DNA of 64,000 bases, taken from positions 4,745,118-4,809,117 of the forward strand of contig NZ_BDUB01000001.1 of assembly GCF_002218065.1 (NCBI RefSeq). Direction: 5' to 3'. The notes beneath the pieces are model-generated. The model had not been told where the DNA came from. It was given only the letters and a program-made list of their open reading frames with translations, and ran no database searches. This DNA is from Nodularia sp. NIES-3585. GTDB taxonomy: Bacteria; Cyanobacteriota; Cyanobacteriia; Cyanobacteriales; Nostocaceae. Of the stretch, positions 34,654-44,326 are shown in pieces; position 1 is the stretch's first letter, and every line of letters begins with the position of its first letter. The position numbers were made by a program, and so were the translations under genes.

Positions 34654-35255
34654 ACTCGGAACTCATTGATCAATTAAGCGGACAATTGGGCGCAAATGGA
34701 TTACCTTACTCCATTCCCATTCATCCCAACTTAGTCCATTTAACTTTGGGTTTGTTCATCATTGGGATTACCTTTGATATTGTCGGGATGCTGTTCCCTT
34801 CCCAAAAATGGTTCTTCAAGTTTTTAGCGATTCCTGTAGAACGTGCCAACTTTTTTGATGTGGGCTGGTACAACATGGTAGGCGCGACTATCATTACTGT
34901 CTTCACTGTCGCCGCAGGTTTTTATGAAATGTTGCTGGCAACCCCACCATCTGACGTGAAAAGTGCCTGGGGAATGCAGGCAATGGAAACCATGATTTGG
35001 CATGGTGTTGGTGGTGTATTCTTACTAGCGCTGATTTGTGGCATGACCATTTGGAGAGGATGGCAGCGCTTTGTGTGGAGTGAAGATGCAGACCAACAAG
35101 TGCAGTGGAGTTATTTGGCCACAGGTATGGCAGTCATGTTGATCTTGTATGTCCACGGCACACTAGGGGCGCAAATGGCGGCTGAGTTTGGCATCCATAA
35201 TACAGCAGATAGCTTGCTGCGCTTGGGCGAAGACCTCAACACAATGCTGAAATAA
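34650..35255 (+). CDS. DUF2231-like membrane protein, second of the pair
   Basis: A 201-residue relative of the previous protein with four or five membrane helices. It carries PIHPNLVHLTLGLFIIGITFDIVGMLF (His-rich first helix), WYNMVGATIITVFTVAAGFYEMLLA and MIWHGVGGVFLLALICG. The two proteins share the HPxxVH pattern and probably arose by duplication. The overlap with the upstream gene (ATGA at 34650) indicates translational coupling. A 57-bp gap leads to coxB. A role as haem- or electron-delivery subunits is an inference from position only. Confidence 0.83.
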   Translation: MNSELIDQLSGQLGANGLPYSIPIHPNLVHLTLGLFIIGITFDIVGMLFPSQKWFFKFLAIPVERANFFDVGWYNMVGATIITVFTVAAGFYEMLLATPPSDVKSAWGMQAMETMIWHGVGGVFLLALICGMTIWRGWQRFVWSEDADQQVQWSYLATGMAVMLILYVHGTLGAQMAAEFGIHNTADSLLRLGEDLNTMLK

Positions 35256-35312
35256 CCAATGTTGGTCATTTTCGACTCATGACTCATGACTAACAACTAA
35301 AGTCTAACAATT

Positions 35313-36239
35313 ATGGAAGTGCGGAAGATTTTAAATATTTTCACCGTGTTTGTGGTTGCAACTATCGTGACTGTAATCAGTCTCTGGATAGGACATCAGG
35401 CTTATTCCTGGCTTCCCCCCCAAGCAGCAGCAGAATCTGTGCTAATTGATGATTTGATTAGCTTCTTAGTAACTCTGGGTGCGTTCATCTTCTTGGGCGT
35501 AACCAGTACTCTGATGTATTCCCTCATTTTCCATCGGGCGGAAAAGGGCGACTTCACAGATGGCCCCCACATTGAGGGTAATGTCACCTTAGAAGTTGTT
35601 TGGACAGCCATCCCCATTATGTTGGTGCTGTGGATTGCTAGCTATAGCTATCAAGTCTACGAACAAATGGGAATTCAAGGGCCGATGGAACTGGTACATT
35701 TGCATAATCCTGTGGGTATGGAATCGGCTTATGCAGCAGCAAAAGATGAACCAGTGAATGCCTTGGCTGAACCCGTAGAAAAAATTGACGTACTGGCTAA
35801 ACAATGGGCGTGGGTGTTCCACTATCCTGACACAAATGTTACTAGTACCGAATTGCATTTACCAAGCGATCGCCGGGTACGTTTAGCACTAAAATCAGAA
35901 GACGTGTTACATGGGTTCTATATTCCTGCATTCCGCCTCAAGCAGGATATCGTTCCCAACCACACCATTGACTTTGAATTTACACCCATCCGTGCGGGAC
36001 AGTATCGGTTAACCGACTCCCAATATAGCGGTACATACTTTGCCACAATGCAGGCCAATGTAGTCGTTGAATCTCCCGAAGATTACCACCAATGGCTATC
36101 CCAAGCTGCAACCCAAAAACCAATCCCAGCTTACAATCAAGCCGCCTCCGAGTATGCCCACGCATCTAGTCAGTCAGTCAAAACTGGTTGGACTACCGTA
36201 GCACCAGCGGCATCTCCTGTAGTCAATTATCCTGGTTAA
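35313..36239 (+). CDS. coxB: Cytochrome oxidase subunit II of ARTO type, lacking the CuA cysteines
   Basis: The product of 308 residues has two N-terminal membrane helices and a periplasmic cupredoxin domain (AKQWAWVFHYPDTNVTS, SEDVLHGFYIPAFRLKQDIVPN). The His of DVLHGFYIPAF is kept. However, the CuA loop, which in canonical subunit II carries two Cys plus His and Met ligands, reads LTDSQYSGTYFATMQ with no cysteine. This loss is known in the cyanobacterial alternative respiratory terminal oxidase (ARTO) subunit II and suggests a quinol, rather than cytochrome c or plastocyanin, donor. It is the third gene of a five-gene operon. Confidence 0.93.
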   Translation: MEVRKILNIFTVFVVATIVTVISLWIGHQAYSWLPPQAAAESVLIDDLISFLVTLGAFIFLGVTSTLMYSLIFHRAEKGDFTDGPHIEGNVTLEVVWTAIPIMLVLWIASYSYQVYEQMGIQGPMELVHLHNPVGMESAYAAAKDEPVNALAEPVEKIDVLAKQWAWVFHYPDTNVTSTELHLPSDRRVRLALKSEDVLHGFYIPAFRLKQDIVPNHTIDFEFTPIRAGQYRLTDSQYSGTYFATMQANVVVESPEDYHQWLSQAATQKPIPAYNQAASEYAHASSQSVKTGWTTVAPAASPVVNYPG

Positions 36240-36253
36240 TAGGAAACTCACCG

Positions 36254-37915
36254 ATGACAAATATCCCTCTCGCAGGCATCAGTCACCCTGGTGAGAACCC
36301 AGGCGGCTGGAAGCAATACTTCAGCTTTAGCACCGACCACAAGGTAATTGGTATACAGTACCTTGTCACCTCATTCATCTTCTTTCTCGTCGGCGGTATG
36401 TTCGCAATGGTGATTCGGGGAGAACTAATTACACCCGAATCTGACCTAGTTGACCGCACCGTATACAACGGAATGTTCACCATGCACGGCACTATCATGC
36501 TGTTTTTGTGGACATTTCCCTCCCTAGTCGGCTTTGCTAACTATCTAGTCCCCCTCATGATTGGGGCGCGAGATATGGCATTTCCCCGACTCAATGCGAT
36601 CGCCTTTTGGATGGTGCCGGTGGTCGGGATACTCTTAATGGGTAGTTTCTTAGTCCCTGGTGGCCCAGCCCAAGCCGGTTGGTGGTCTTACCCACCAGTT
36701 AGTCTGCAAAACCCCACCGGGAACTTGATTAATGGACAAGTGCTGTGGTTACTAGCAGTAGCCATATCCGGCGTATCCTCAATTATGGGGGCAGTAAACT
36801 TTGTCACCACAATTGTGAAAATGCGCGCCCCAGGTATGGGCTTCTTTCGGATGCCTTTATTTGTCTGGGCAGTATTTAGCGCCCAAATCATCCAATTATT
36901 TGGCTTACCTGCACTGACAGCAGGTGCAGTCATGCTGCTACTAGACCTCACAGCTGGTACAGCCTTTTTCAACCCCAGCCACGGCGGAAATCCAGTGATG
37001 TTTCAGCATTACTTCTGGTTTTACTCCCACCCTGCCGTTTACGTAATCATTCTGCCCATCTTTGGTATCTTCTCGGAAATATTCCCTGTCTACGCCCGCA
37101 AACCATTGTTTGGCTACAAAGTAGTTGCCATTTCCTCAATGTTAATTGCCGTAGTCAGTGGTATTGTCTGGGTACACCATATGTACGTCAGTGGTACACC
37201 AGGCTGGATGCGGTTGATATTCATGCTGACCACCATGTTTGTTTCCGTACCCACTGGCATTAAAGTATTTGCTTGGGTAGCCACCATTTGGGGCGGTAAA
37301 CTGCGGCTAGATACAGCCATGCTGTTTTCCCTGGGTGCGTTAGTCATGTTCGTCTTTGCAGGTATCACAGGCATTATGCTGTCCTCAGTACCTGTAGACG
37401 TTCACGTAAATAATACCTACTTTGTTGTCGGTCACTTTCACTACGTTCTCTTTGGCACAGTCACGATGGGCTTATATTCTGCCATCTACCACTGGTTCCC
37501 CAAAATGACCGGACGGATGTACTACGAAGGCTGGGGTAAACTGCACTTTTGGTTAACATTCATTGGCACTAACCTCAACTTTCTGCCCATGCACCCATTA
37601 GGATTGCAAGGAATGTTACGCCGAGTTTCCTCCTACGCCCCAGAATACGAATTTTGGAACATTATCGCTAGCCTGGGCGGATTCCTCTTAGGAATGTCCA
37701 CCCTACCCTTCATATTCAACATGGTAGTTTCCTGGATGCAAGGCGAAAAAGCCCCCGATAATCCTTGGCGCGCCATAGGACTAGAGTGGATGGTTTCTTC
37801 ACCCCCTCCAGTAGAAAACTTTGAACAAATTCCCATCATCATCTCCGAACCCTACGGCTACGGCAAAACAGAACCCTTAACAGCCAACAACCCCGCATTA
37901 AAAAACGCAGACTAA
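36254..37915 (+). CDS. coxA: Cytochrome oxidase subunit I, A2-type (YSHPAVY)
   Basis: The ATG at 36254 gives 553 residues; the frame opens 66 bp upstream inside coxB and is not used. Haem and CuB ligands are present: MHGTIMLFLW, the CuB/Tyr motif FYSHPAVYVIIL, VHHMYVSG, and the distal VVGHFHYVLFGT. The canonical proton-channel Glu of HPEVY is replaced by Ala in YSHPAVY, which defines A2-type haem-copper oxidases. It reduces O2 to water in the plasma or thylakoid membrane. It starts 14 bp after coxB and precedes coxC. With the CuA-less CoxB it forms an ARTO-like complex. Confidence 0.95.
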   Translation: MTNIPLAGISHPGENPGGWKQYFSFSTDHKVIGIQYLVTSFIFFLVGGMFAMVIRGELITPESDLVDRTVYNGMFTMHGTIMLFLWTFPSLVGFANYLVPLMIGARDMAFPRLNAIAFWMVPVVGILLMGSFLVPGGPAQAGWWSYPPVSLQNPTGNLINGQVLWLLAVAISGVSSIMGAVNFVTTIVKMRAPGMGFFRMPLFVWAVFSAQIIQLFGLPALTAGAVMLLLDLTAGTAFFNPSHGGNPVMFQHYFWFYSHPAVYVIILPIFGIFSEIFPVYARKPLFGYKVVAISSMLIAVVSGIVWVHHMYVSGTPGWMRLIFMLTTMFVSVPTGIKVFAWVATIWGGKLRLDTAMLFSLGALVMFVFAGITGIMLSSVPVDVHVNNTYFVVGHFHYVLFGTVTMGLYSAIYHWFPKMTGRMYYEGWGKLHFWLTFIGTNLNFLPMHPLGLQGMLRRVSSYAPEYEFWNIIASLGGFLLGMSTLPFIFNMVVSWMQGEKAPDNPWRAIGLEWMVSSPPPVENFEQIPIIISEPYGYGKTEPLTANNPALKNAD

Positions 37916-37983
37916 ACTCCCTCCGCGCACCTTTGCGCTTCCCTTCGCGTTCCTCTGCGTTTAAAAAAGGAGAATTCCCCTCA

Positions 37984-38595
37984 ATGGACAGTTCCATCAA
38001 CCCAGACGAATTACAAATATCTCATCACCCAGGCGTTGAACACGAACACGACGAAGAAGGCAACAAAATGTTTGGCTTCATCGTGTTCCTCCTCTCTGAA
38101 AGCGTCATCTTTCTCAGCTTCTTCGCCGGATATATCGTCTACAAAACCACAAGTACCAACTGGCTACCAGCCGGAGTTACGGGACTAGAAATCAGAGAAC
38201 CTGCAATCAACACAGTCATTCTGGTTTCCAGTAGCTTTGTGATTTACTTGGCAGAACGCGCCCTGCAAAACCACAATTTAAAGGGTTTTCGCATATATCT
38301 TGCCGCCACAATGGCAATGGGTAGCTACTTTTTAGTAGGACAAGGAATTGAATGGAGTAACCTAGAATTTGGCTTTACTTCCGGGGTATACGGTGGGATG
38401 TTTTACCTGCTAACTGGTTTTCACGGTTTGCACGTTTTCACCGGTATTCTGTTACAGTCAATTATTTTTGTCCGTTCTTTTTTCCCTGGAAACTACGAAT
38501 CAGGTCACTTTGGTGTAAATGCGACTTCGTTATTTTGGCACTTCGTCGATGTGATTTGGATTGTTTTGTTTATCCTAATTTATCTTTGGCAATAG
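37984..38595 (+). CDS. coxC: Cytochrome oxidase subunit III
   Basis: The ATG at 37984, preceded by AAAGGAG, gives 203 residues; the frame opens 51 bp earlier but the site with a good ribosome binding sequence is chosen. The protein has five membrane helices, an N-terminal His/Glu-rich segment (SHHPGVEHEHDEEGNKMFGF), and the family blocks LLSESVIFLSFFAGY and FYLLTGFHGLHVFTGILL with LFWHFVDVIWIVLF. The core glutamates and histidines fit short, bacterial-type CoxC. The 68-bp gap from coxA is within the operon. Confidence 0.94.
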   Translation: MDSSINPDELQISHHPGVEHEHDEEGNKMFGFIVFLLSESVIFLSFFAGYIVYKTTSTNWLPAGVTGLEIREPAINTVILVSSSFVIYLAERALQNHNLKGFRIYLAATMAMGSYFLVGQGIEWSNLEFGFTSGVYGGMFYLLTGFHGLHVFTGILLQSIIFVRSFFPGNYESGHFGVNATSLFWHFVDVIWIVLFILIYLWQ

Positions 38596-38955
38596 GTTTT
38601 TGGGGATACTTCACTTCAATGGGTAGTGTCCCCAATTCATTAACGGACGGCTGCTGTGCTGTGTGTGAACATAACTTTCAGCGTGGTTGCTGATTTGATC
38701 CCTGGAATTAATTTTTACTCTTCTGAAAACATTTTATTCTTAGACATTAATTCTTTTAAAAATTGATATTCTGGAGTGCGACATATTAATTCTTCACAAA
38801 GCTCAACCGAACATCCTAATTCATGCAATAAACAGGTTTTTATCATGAAATCAAGTATTTGGTTAACAGAAGTGTTGAATCTTAGTAAAATTCCTAAAAA
38901 AATAACCCAGAATATGGTAATATTTGGGCTAATAAAATAATATTTTGATTTAAAT
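38596..38955. other. Region between coxC and the broken transposase
   Basis: No gene is firmly supported. A minus-strand frame at 38715-39011 has a Cys-rich C-terminal part (LLHELGCSVELCEELICRTPEYQFLKELM) that looks somewhat protein-like. It overlaps the transposase start and has no known family, so it may be a gene remnant. The 10 bases at 38667-38676 may be the IS left end. Confidence 0.4.
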
Positions 38956-39932
38956 ATGATTATAAATTCATTTCCCCAAATTGTCAAAAATATCCTTAGC
39001 CCTTTACCCAAAAATGATTATCCGGTTTTGAATAGTCGCCTTTTCTTTGAGTGCTGGTTAGCTTATGCTCTGGATAATAGTCTGACCAGTATGCGGGATT
39101 TATTTAAACGATTAAACAATACAGGGTTTGATGTAGATATTTCCACTTTTTCCAAAGCTAATACTCATAGAAGTCTAAAACTATTCGAGAAAGTTTATCA
39201 GGATTTGAATCAATTAGTTAATGATAAAATCCCGAAGAAACTGCACAATAAATATGCAATTGTCCGATTGATTCAACCATTATTACTTTGACAAGTAAAT
39301 TATTGTGGTTTCTCGGTCACCATCAGGTAAAACTTTTTAGTTCACTCAATTTGGCTACAGGAACTCCAGAAGATAACGTGATTAATTTTGGGCATAATCA
39401 TGATTATAACTTTGGCTCAGAAATGATGTCTGGCTTACCAGAAAATGGCGTTGGAGTAATGGATAGAGGCTTTGCAGGTTTAAAATTTATTCAAGATTTA
39501 GTCCAAGAAAATAAATATTTTGTGATCCGAATTAAAAATAACTGGAAATTAGAGTTTCAGCCAGAGAGTGAGTTAGTAAAAATTGGTTCTTCTCCTGATG
39601 CTCAAGCTTATAGAGTCATTAATTTTTGCGATTTAGAAACGAAAACTGAGTTTCGCTTAGTCACCAATTTACCTGCTGTTGGAATTACACCTGTTTCTGA
39701 TGATAAAATCAGGGATATTTATCGATTACGTTGGGGAGTTGAGTTGCTATGGAAGTTTTTAAAGATGCATCTAAAACTTGATAAATTAATTACCAAAAAT
39801 GTCAACGGTATTACCATACAAATTTATGCCAGTTTAATAGCTTATCTAATTTTACAGCTTATATCTATTCCCCAACAATGGGGTAATAAATTATTAGACA
39901 AATTTCGCTATCTCCAAGCTTGTATGTGTTAA
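38956..39932 (+). pseudogene. IS4-type transposase with a one-base frameshift
   Basis: Two frames join to one transposase: 38956-39291 gives about 103 good residues and 39288-39932 gives the rest. Around 39258-39266 the expected IVPIDST reads as IVRLIQP; restoring one C would give Pro-Ile-Asp-Ser-Thr and then continue into TLTSKLLWFLGHHQVKL. The Asp is the probable first catalytic residue. Later motifs are VMDRGFAGLKFI and the YREK-like YRLRWGVELLWKFLKMHLKLDKL. The element is therefore inactive here unless frameshifting is used. A 10-bp inverted pair (gaacataact at 38667, agttatgttc ending 39948) might mark its ends, but no target duplication is visible. Confidence 0.85.
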
Positions 39933-40218
39933 CAAATCAGTTATGTTCATTGGTTTGAGGAGATCATGTTTTGTTGACTAATTTAGGCTTTGAAGAATTA
40001 GTGTAATTAATAATGTAAAGTTTTGTATCAGCATTCAACATTTCTGATTTAATTGCCACTACTTAACTTTCAAAAACCTTGCCTTGTAAAGCTGCTAGGA
40101 AAATTTTTCACTCTAACCCGTTGGTGGGGTCTTTGGCGGTTTTAATCCGCATTCTAAGGCTGTACTGAATCCATCTGCCCAACAGCACATCTTAATATAT
40201 ACTTAGGAATGAGTATGA

Positions 40219-41262
40219 TTATTCACCCCAGCGATGCCATTGGCGAAAATTAGTTCCAGCACTTACAGCCAAACCAATCTGATGCTGTGATGATAGTTCA
40301 TCGTGACCACCTTCGTTAGCACCGATGTAATACATCCGGAAACTACCATCATCCATTGGCACTACACAAGGCGTACCGACTGCCCTTGCATCCCAATAAC
40401 CAGAACCTTTTTCAGCATGGCTAAATATGGGGATATCTGTATCTTTTTGCCAATGAATACCATCATCGGAAATGGCTAAACCAATGGAGTGATAACCACT
40501 GTTGTTCACACCTTCATAAAACATTAAGTATTCTCCATTGATTTTCAAGACATGGCGAGTACCAATACCTCTCTCATCAAAACTCCCAGACTCGCCCGCC
40601 CCTAAAATCTGACCAACTTTTTCCCAATGTAAACCATCGGTTGATACTGCTAAACCGACTAAAAAACCTTTTTCTGGGTTGAGGGTGTGGTAATATAATT
40701 TCCAAGTTCCATGATCATGTAATACTTGCGGCCAAGCACAGAATAGGGTGTCAAATTCACCTTTTTTCCCTACATCCAGAATTGCCCCTTGGTAAGCACC
40801 TTCTAGCCGTACCCAATTTATCCCATCACGGGAAATAGCACAGCCGGGACGCATCTGTAACCCTTTGGCTGAGAATTTGCCGATATCAACAACTGTGTGG
40901 TTCCCGCCAAAGTACCACATCCAATAAAGACCATCGTAAAAGTTGACGTTACTGACACCAACATGGGCTGAATCAAAGCGATTGGTATCCGGGTGAGGCT
41001 CGAATACAGAACCCATTGTCAATTGTCCCTTGACTCGTTGCCAATTCACGCCGTCTGGGGAAATGGCTAAACCACAGCGCCCAGTTGGTAAGTTAATTTG
41101 TCGGTCAAAAGCAGCATCCCGTCCGTAGTACCACATTTTCCAGGTTCCATCGGGACAGCGTATGACTTGCGGTGCTGATACTCTCTCGGAGTCCCACCAG
41201 CCTTCTGTTCCTGGTGCTAAGACTAGACCGGGTTGATTGATTGCTGTTGCTTTGTTATTCAT
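40219..41262 (-). CDS. Five-bladed beta-propeller protein (GH43/GH32-like fold)
   Basis: A 347-residue protein with repeated blades of the type GxWKMWYYG, CGLAISPDGVNWQRVKG, CAISRDGINWVRLEG, LAVSTDGLHWEKVG and LAISDDGIHWQKD, each pairing a W-x-M/L-Y-Y strand with a S-x-D-G-x-x-W turn. This is the glycosyl hydrolase 43/32/68-like five-bladed propeller. Some members cleave or bind glycans, but the catalytic acids cannot be identified by eye. There is no signal peptide. It is the last gene of a minus-strand group with two FAD monooxygenases, 169 bp apart, which suggests a metabolic cluster but not its product. Confidence 0.85.
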   Translation of the reverse strand: MNNKATAINQPGLVLAPGTEGWWDSERVSAPQVIRCPDGTWKMWYYGRDAAFDRQINLPTGRCGLAISPDGVNWQRVKGQLTMGSVFEPHPDTNRFDSAHVGVSNVNFYDGLYWMWYFGGNHTVVDIGKFSAKGLQMRPGCAISRDGINWVRLEGAYQGAILDVGKKGEFDTLFCAWPQVLHDHGTWKLYYHTLNPEKGFLVGLAVSTDGLHWEKVGQILGAGESGSFDERGIGTRHVLKINGEYLMFYEGVNNSGYHSIGLAISDDGIHWQKDTDIPIFSHAEKGSGYWDARAVGTPCVVPMDDGSFRMYYIGANEGGHDELSSQHQIGLAVSAGTNFRQWHRWGE

Positions 41263-41431
41263 GAAGTTAGAAAATTAATTAGGGCTTGCTGAATCAAGAT
41301 ATAAATTTGTATCACGCAGAGGCGCAGAGTCGCAGAGAGGAAGGAACCACAGAGAACATTGAGAATTGAGGAAGAAAGAGGTTTATTTTATTGGGTGAAT
41401 TTCCGCTTTCTATATTATTTGTTGTTAATTT

Positions 41432-42598
41432 TTAAGGGGAATTTACCACAGATGGCTTATGGCTGTACAGCCACTCTTCAAACTCAGCATCACTTAGTTG
41501 TGCTTGCTGCATCATTTTTGCTAAATACGTTTCACTATCAGCTTTATATGCACGCTTCGCCCCGACGGCGTTACGAATTTGTATAATCTGGGTGCGGGGT
41601 TTACGACTATTTTCATAATTAGCTAAAGCTGCTGAAATGCTGGGCGCATCATTAAGATGTTGGGCAAGTTCCCAGGCATCTTCAAAGGCTGTATTAGCTC
41701 CCTGTCCTAGTAAGGGTACCATCGGATGGGCGGCATCGCCTAAGAGTGTTACTCTGCCTTGACTCCAATTTTGTAGTGGTGGTCTGTCACATATGGGACG
41801 TTCTACAATGTCTTCAGCGTCTGTTGCTGCTAATATTTCCTGTACTGGTTCTGCCCAACCAGAAAACTTTTCTTGGATACGAGACTTAACATCAGTAGGA
41901 CTTTCGGCAAGAAATCCGTCTGGACAGAGAGAAGCTGCACTCCAAAATACATATCCGCTACCTAAGTCGAAGAACCCGAAAATTTTGCCGTCGGATGCTG
42001 TCATGGACATGACTTCATGAGGAAGCAGTTTTTCGTGGCTGTATTTGAGAACAGCTCGCCAGGACATCCGACCAGCATAATCAGGATCTCCGTCACCAAT
42101 CAATGTCTGCCTAACTACTGAGTTTATCCCATCAGCGCCAATTAACACATCTGCCTGCACTGTTTTTTTACCTTCAAAGCAGATTTGGACTCTTTGATCA
42201 TTTTGCTCAAAATTAATGCACCTATGGTCAAGGTGGATGGCTTCAGGTGGTAGTTGAGAGGCGAGGATTTCTTGGAGACGCGACCAGCGAATCTGTAACA
42301 TCGGTTGACCGTATTTTTCCTGTAGTCTTACTGATTTCTGCCCAATCAATTCGCCGTTGCTTTTGTGCAGTTTCAGCTTTTGAGTTTGGCTACCCGCAGC
42401 TTTTAATAACTCAGTGATTCCCGGTGCAATAGCTTCCAGACTATGCAAACCATTTGGCACAAGACTCAAACCAGCACCCACTGGACGCAAAAGACGCGCT
42501 TTTTCGTAGATTTGGGCATTTATGCCTTGTTTTCGGAGTGCGATCGCCACGGATAAACCACCTAGTCCTGCACCAATAATTGCTACTTTATTAACCAT
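41432..42598 (-). CDS. FAD-dependent monooxygenase (group A, salicylate/UbiH-like)
   Basis: A 388-residue flavoprotein. The N-terminal dinucleotide-binding motif VAIIGAGLGGLSVAIALRKQG is followed by the DG motif IGADGINSVVRQ and the GD motif GRVTLLGDAAHPMVPLLGQGANTAFEDA, the full set for class A flavin hydroxylases that use NAD(P)H and O2. There is no membrane anchor. The substrate is unknown and is probably an aromatic or polycyclic ring. It starts 19 bp after the stop of the upstream monooxygenase, so the two are likely cotranscribed. Confidence 0.93.
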   Translation of the reverse strand: MVNKVAIIGAGLGGLSVAIALRKQGINAQIYEKARLLRPVGAGLSLVPNGLHSLEAIAPGITELLKAAGSQTQKLKLHKSNGELIGQKSVRLQEKYGQPMLQIRWSRLQEILASQLPPEAIHLDHRCINFEQNDQRVQICFEGKKTVQADVLIGADGINSVVRQTLIGDGDPDYAGRMSWRAVLKYSHEKLLPHEVMSMTASDGKIFGFFDLGSGYVFWSAASLCPDGFLAESPTDVKSRIQEKFSGWAEPVQEILAATDAEDIVERPICDRPPLQNWSQGRVTLLGDAAHPMVPLLGQGANTAFEDAWELAQHLNDAPSISAALANYENSRKPRTQIIQIRNAVGAKRAYKADSETYLAKMMQQAQLSDAEFEEWLYSHKPSVVNSP

Positions 42599-42617
42599 AC
42601 TTTAAGTATTAACACTA

Positions 42618-43916
42618 TCAGATACTCAGCAATTTTTCGTATGATTTTTTCACTTTTGATATCCAGCCTTGATATAACTTCAAAATCTCTGAATAAGAAA
42701 CTGTGGTTTCAAATATTAGGTCAATGAGTGAAGGTGGAAAAAAATTCGGCAACATTCGGTGGATAGTTTTGGCAATATATTCTCTCAAAATAAACTCAAT
42801 AAATAATCCTGTCGATGTGGGAAAAGCATAGTCTCCTAGTTCTACTAAGGCGTAACCATCTGGTTGACGGCGAATAGTAAATTGTTTGAGAGACTCAGCT
42901 AAATTGTCAGCATATTCATTCAAAATATGATCAAAAACTTTTGCATCTTCTAGTGCTGCATTACAGCCTTGACCAATGGAAGACGATACCGCATGGGCTG
43001 CATCTCCCATAATTAGTACACTATCACCTTGATGATAATAACTACATCGGACTGTTAAAATTTTAGCAATTGGTCTGTTGAGGAAAGCTTGAGCTTCTTC
43101 TTCTGTCATTATCTGACCAATTTCGGGAAAGTTTTCTTGAAAAAAATTCAGTACATCTTGTGCGCTAGAAAGACCAGCTATCTGATTTTTTTCGCGGGGA
43201 AAATTAATGGCTCCACTCATCGTCCCATCGGCTTGATGTAGGGCTACCATGAGCGTACCGTCTTCTAGTCTCCAAGTGTGAATATTGTCTGATTTGAGGT
43301 GAAAACTGGAGTTTTTACTATTTGCTAAGAAAATTGATTTGTAGTCATTCGGGTAATACTTTTGTTCACACTCAAAATTTTCTGTACCCAGGAAACCTTC
43401 TCTGACCGCAGAATTTGCTCCATCTGTACCAATTAACAGGTCATAATTAATAGTAAAATTCTGCTTTTCTGCAATAGTTTTAAATGTGACAGTTCTTGCA
43501 GCAAAATCTACAGAAGTGCATTGATAATCAAAATGAATTTTTAGCCGACTTTCATCGTACTTTTGGCTTAACTCCTTTAATAGCACAATTACTAAATTGG
43601 TACGGTCAAGAGTAACTAGAGGTTTTTTTCTAGGTGTCAATCTCGACTTACCATTTTTTTTGTGAAAAAGCGTTCCTGTCATTTCTACACTGACTGCTTT
43701 GACTGCTGCTTCTAAACCTTCAATTTGTCTCAAAGCACTCATTCCCCTTTCATTAAGAGATATGGGGAAGGTTCGGGATTTTGAAAAGGAGATAATTCGA
43801 GGATCTCTGCGACGCTCGTAAATGTTAATCTGGTATTTGTCGCCACGACGTAAAAGATAGTGAGCTAGCAGAATTCCGCTAGGGCCAGCACCGATAATTG
43901 CTACTTTTTTGACCAT
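42618..43916 (-). CDS. FAD-dependent monooxygenase, kynurenine-3-monooxygenase-like
   Basis: A 432-residue flavoprotein with VAIIGAGPSGILLAHYLLRRG at the start, the DG motif IGTDGANSAVREG and DSVLIMGDAAHAVSSSIGQGCNAALEDA. The middle (MTGTLFHKKNGKSRL, LDRTNLVIVLLKEL) and a hydrophobic C-terminal segment resemble kynurenine 3-monooxygenase. The substrate is not provable from the sequence. Upstream lies about 370 bp of mixed sequence, so this is probably the first gene of the minus-strand group. It and the downstream paralogue share the same fold. Confidence 0.9.
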   Translation of the reverse strand: MVKKVAIIGAGPSGILLAHYLLRRGDKYQINIYERRRDPRIISFSKSRTFPISLNERGMSALRQIEGLEAAVKAVSVEMTGTLFHKKNGKSRLTPRKKPLVTLDRTNLVIVLLKELSQKYDESRLKIHFDYQCTSVDFAARTVTFKTIAEKQNFTINYDLLIGTDGANSAVREGFLGTENFECEQKYYPNDYKSIFLANSKNSSFHLKSDNIHTWRLEDGTLMVALHQADGTMSGAINFPREKNQIAGLSSAQDVLNFFQENFPEIGQIMTEEEAQAFLNRPIAKILTVRCSYYHQGDSVLIMGDAAHAVSSSIGQGCNAALEDAKVFDHILNEYADNLAESLKQFTIRRQPDGYALVELGDYAFPTSTGLFIEFILREYIAKTIHRMLPNFFPPSLIDLIFETTVSYSEILKLYQGWISKVKKSYEKLLSI

Positions 43917-44326
43917 GTTTCTAGGTCTTATGGATGGACAAACTAGAGTTTAAAATTCTAAATTAAAATATAAAAGTTTGTCATGAATCTTCAGAAGGAT
44001 TTAGTAGCAAGCACAAAATATCTGAGACACCGCACCCCTATCATGTATTGAATTTAACTAAATTATCTCTATTCTCATCTCTTACTCTCTGCGCCTCTGC
44101 GCCTCTGCGTGATACAAATTCATACTTATAATCAGCAGAACCCTAAATTTAACTATAAACCCAGTGATCACATCCTCATCGGACATTGCCAACGCGATAT
44201 CTACGGTAAGCTACGCGCGATCGCCTGGGCTTTTGTTATAATAGAAGATATGACCAATGATAGAGATGTTATTAAGAAATCATCATAATTAAGTTGGGAG
44301 AAGAACTATATAAGCAGAATTTTATC
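43917..44326. other. Intergenic region before the first PIN toxin module
   Basis: No gene is supported. It contains the phrase gcctctgcgcctctgcgtgatacaaattc, related to repeats seen at about 41310, and one HIP1-like site. A promoter for the TA module should lie toward 44290. Confidence 0.5.

Noticed and set aside
38715-39011. 98-residue minus-strand frame overlapping the transposase start
   Set aside because: The C-terminal half looks somewhat protein-like, but it overlaps the transposase and has no recognisable domain, so it is not listed as a gene.
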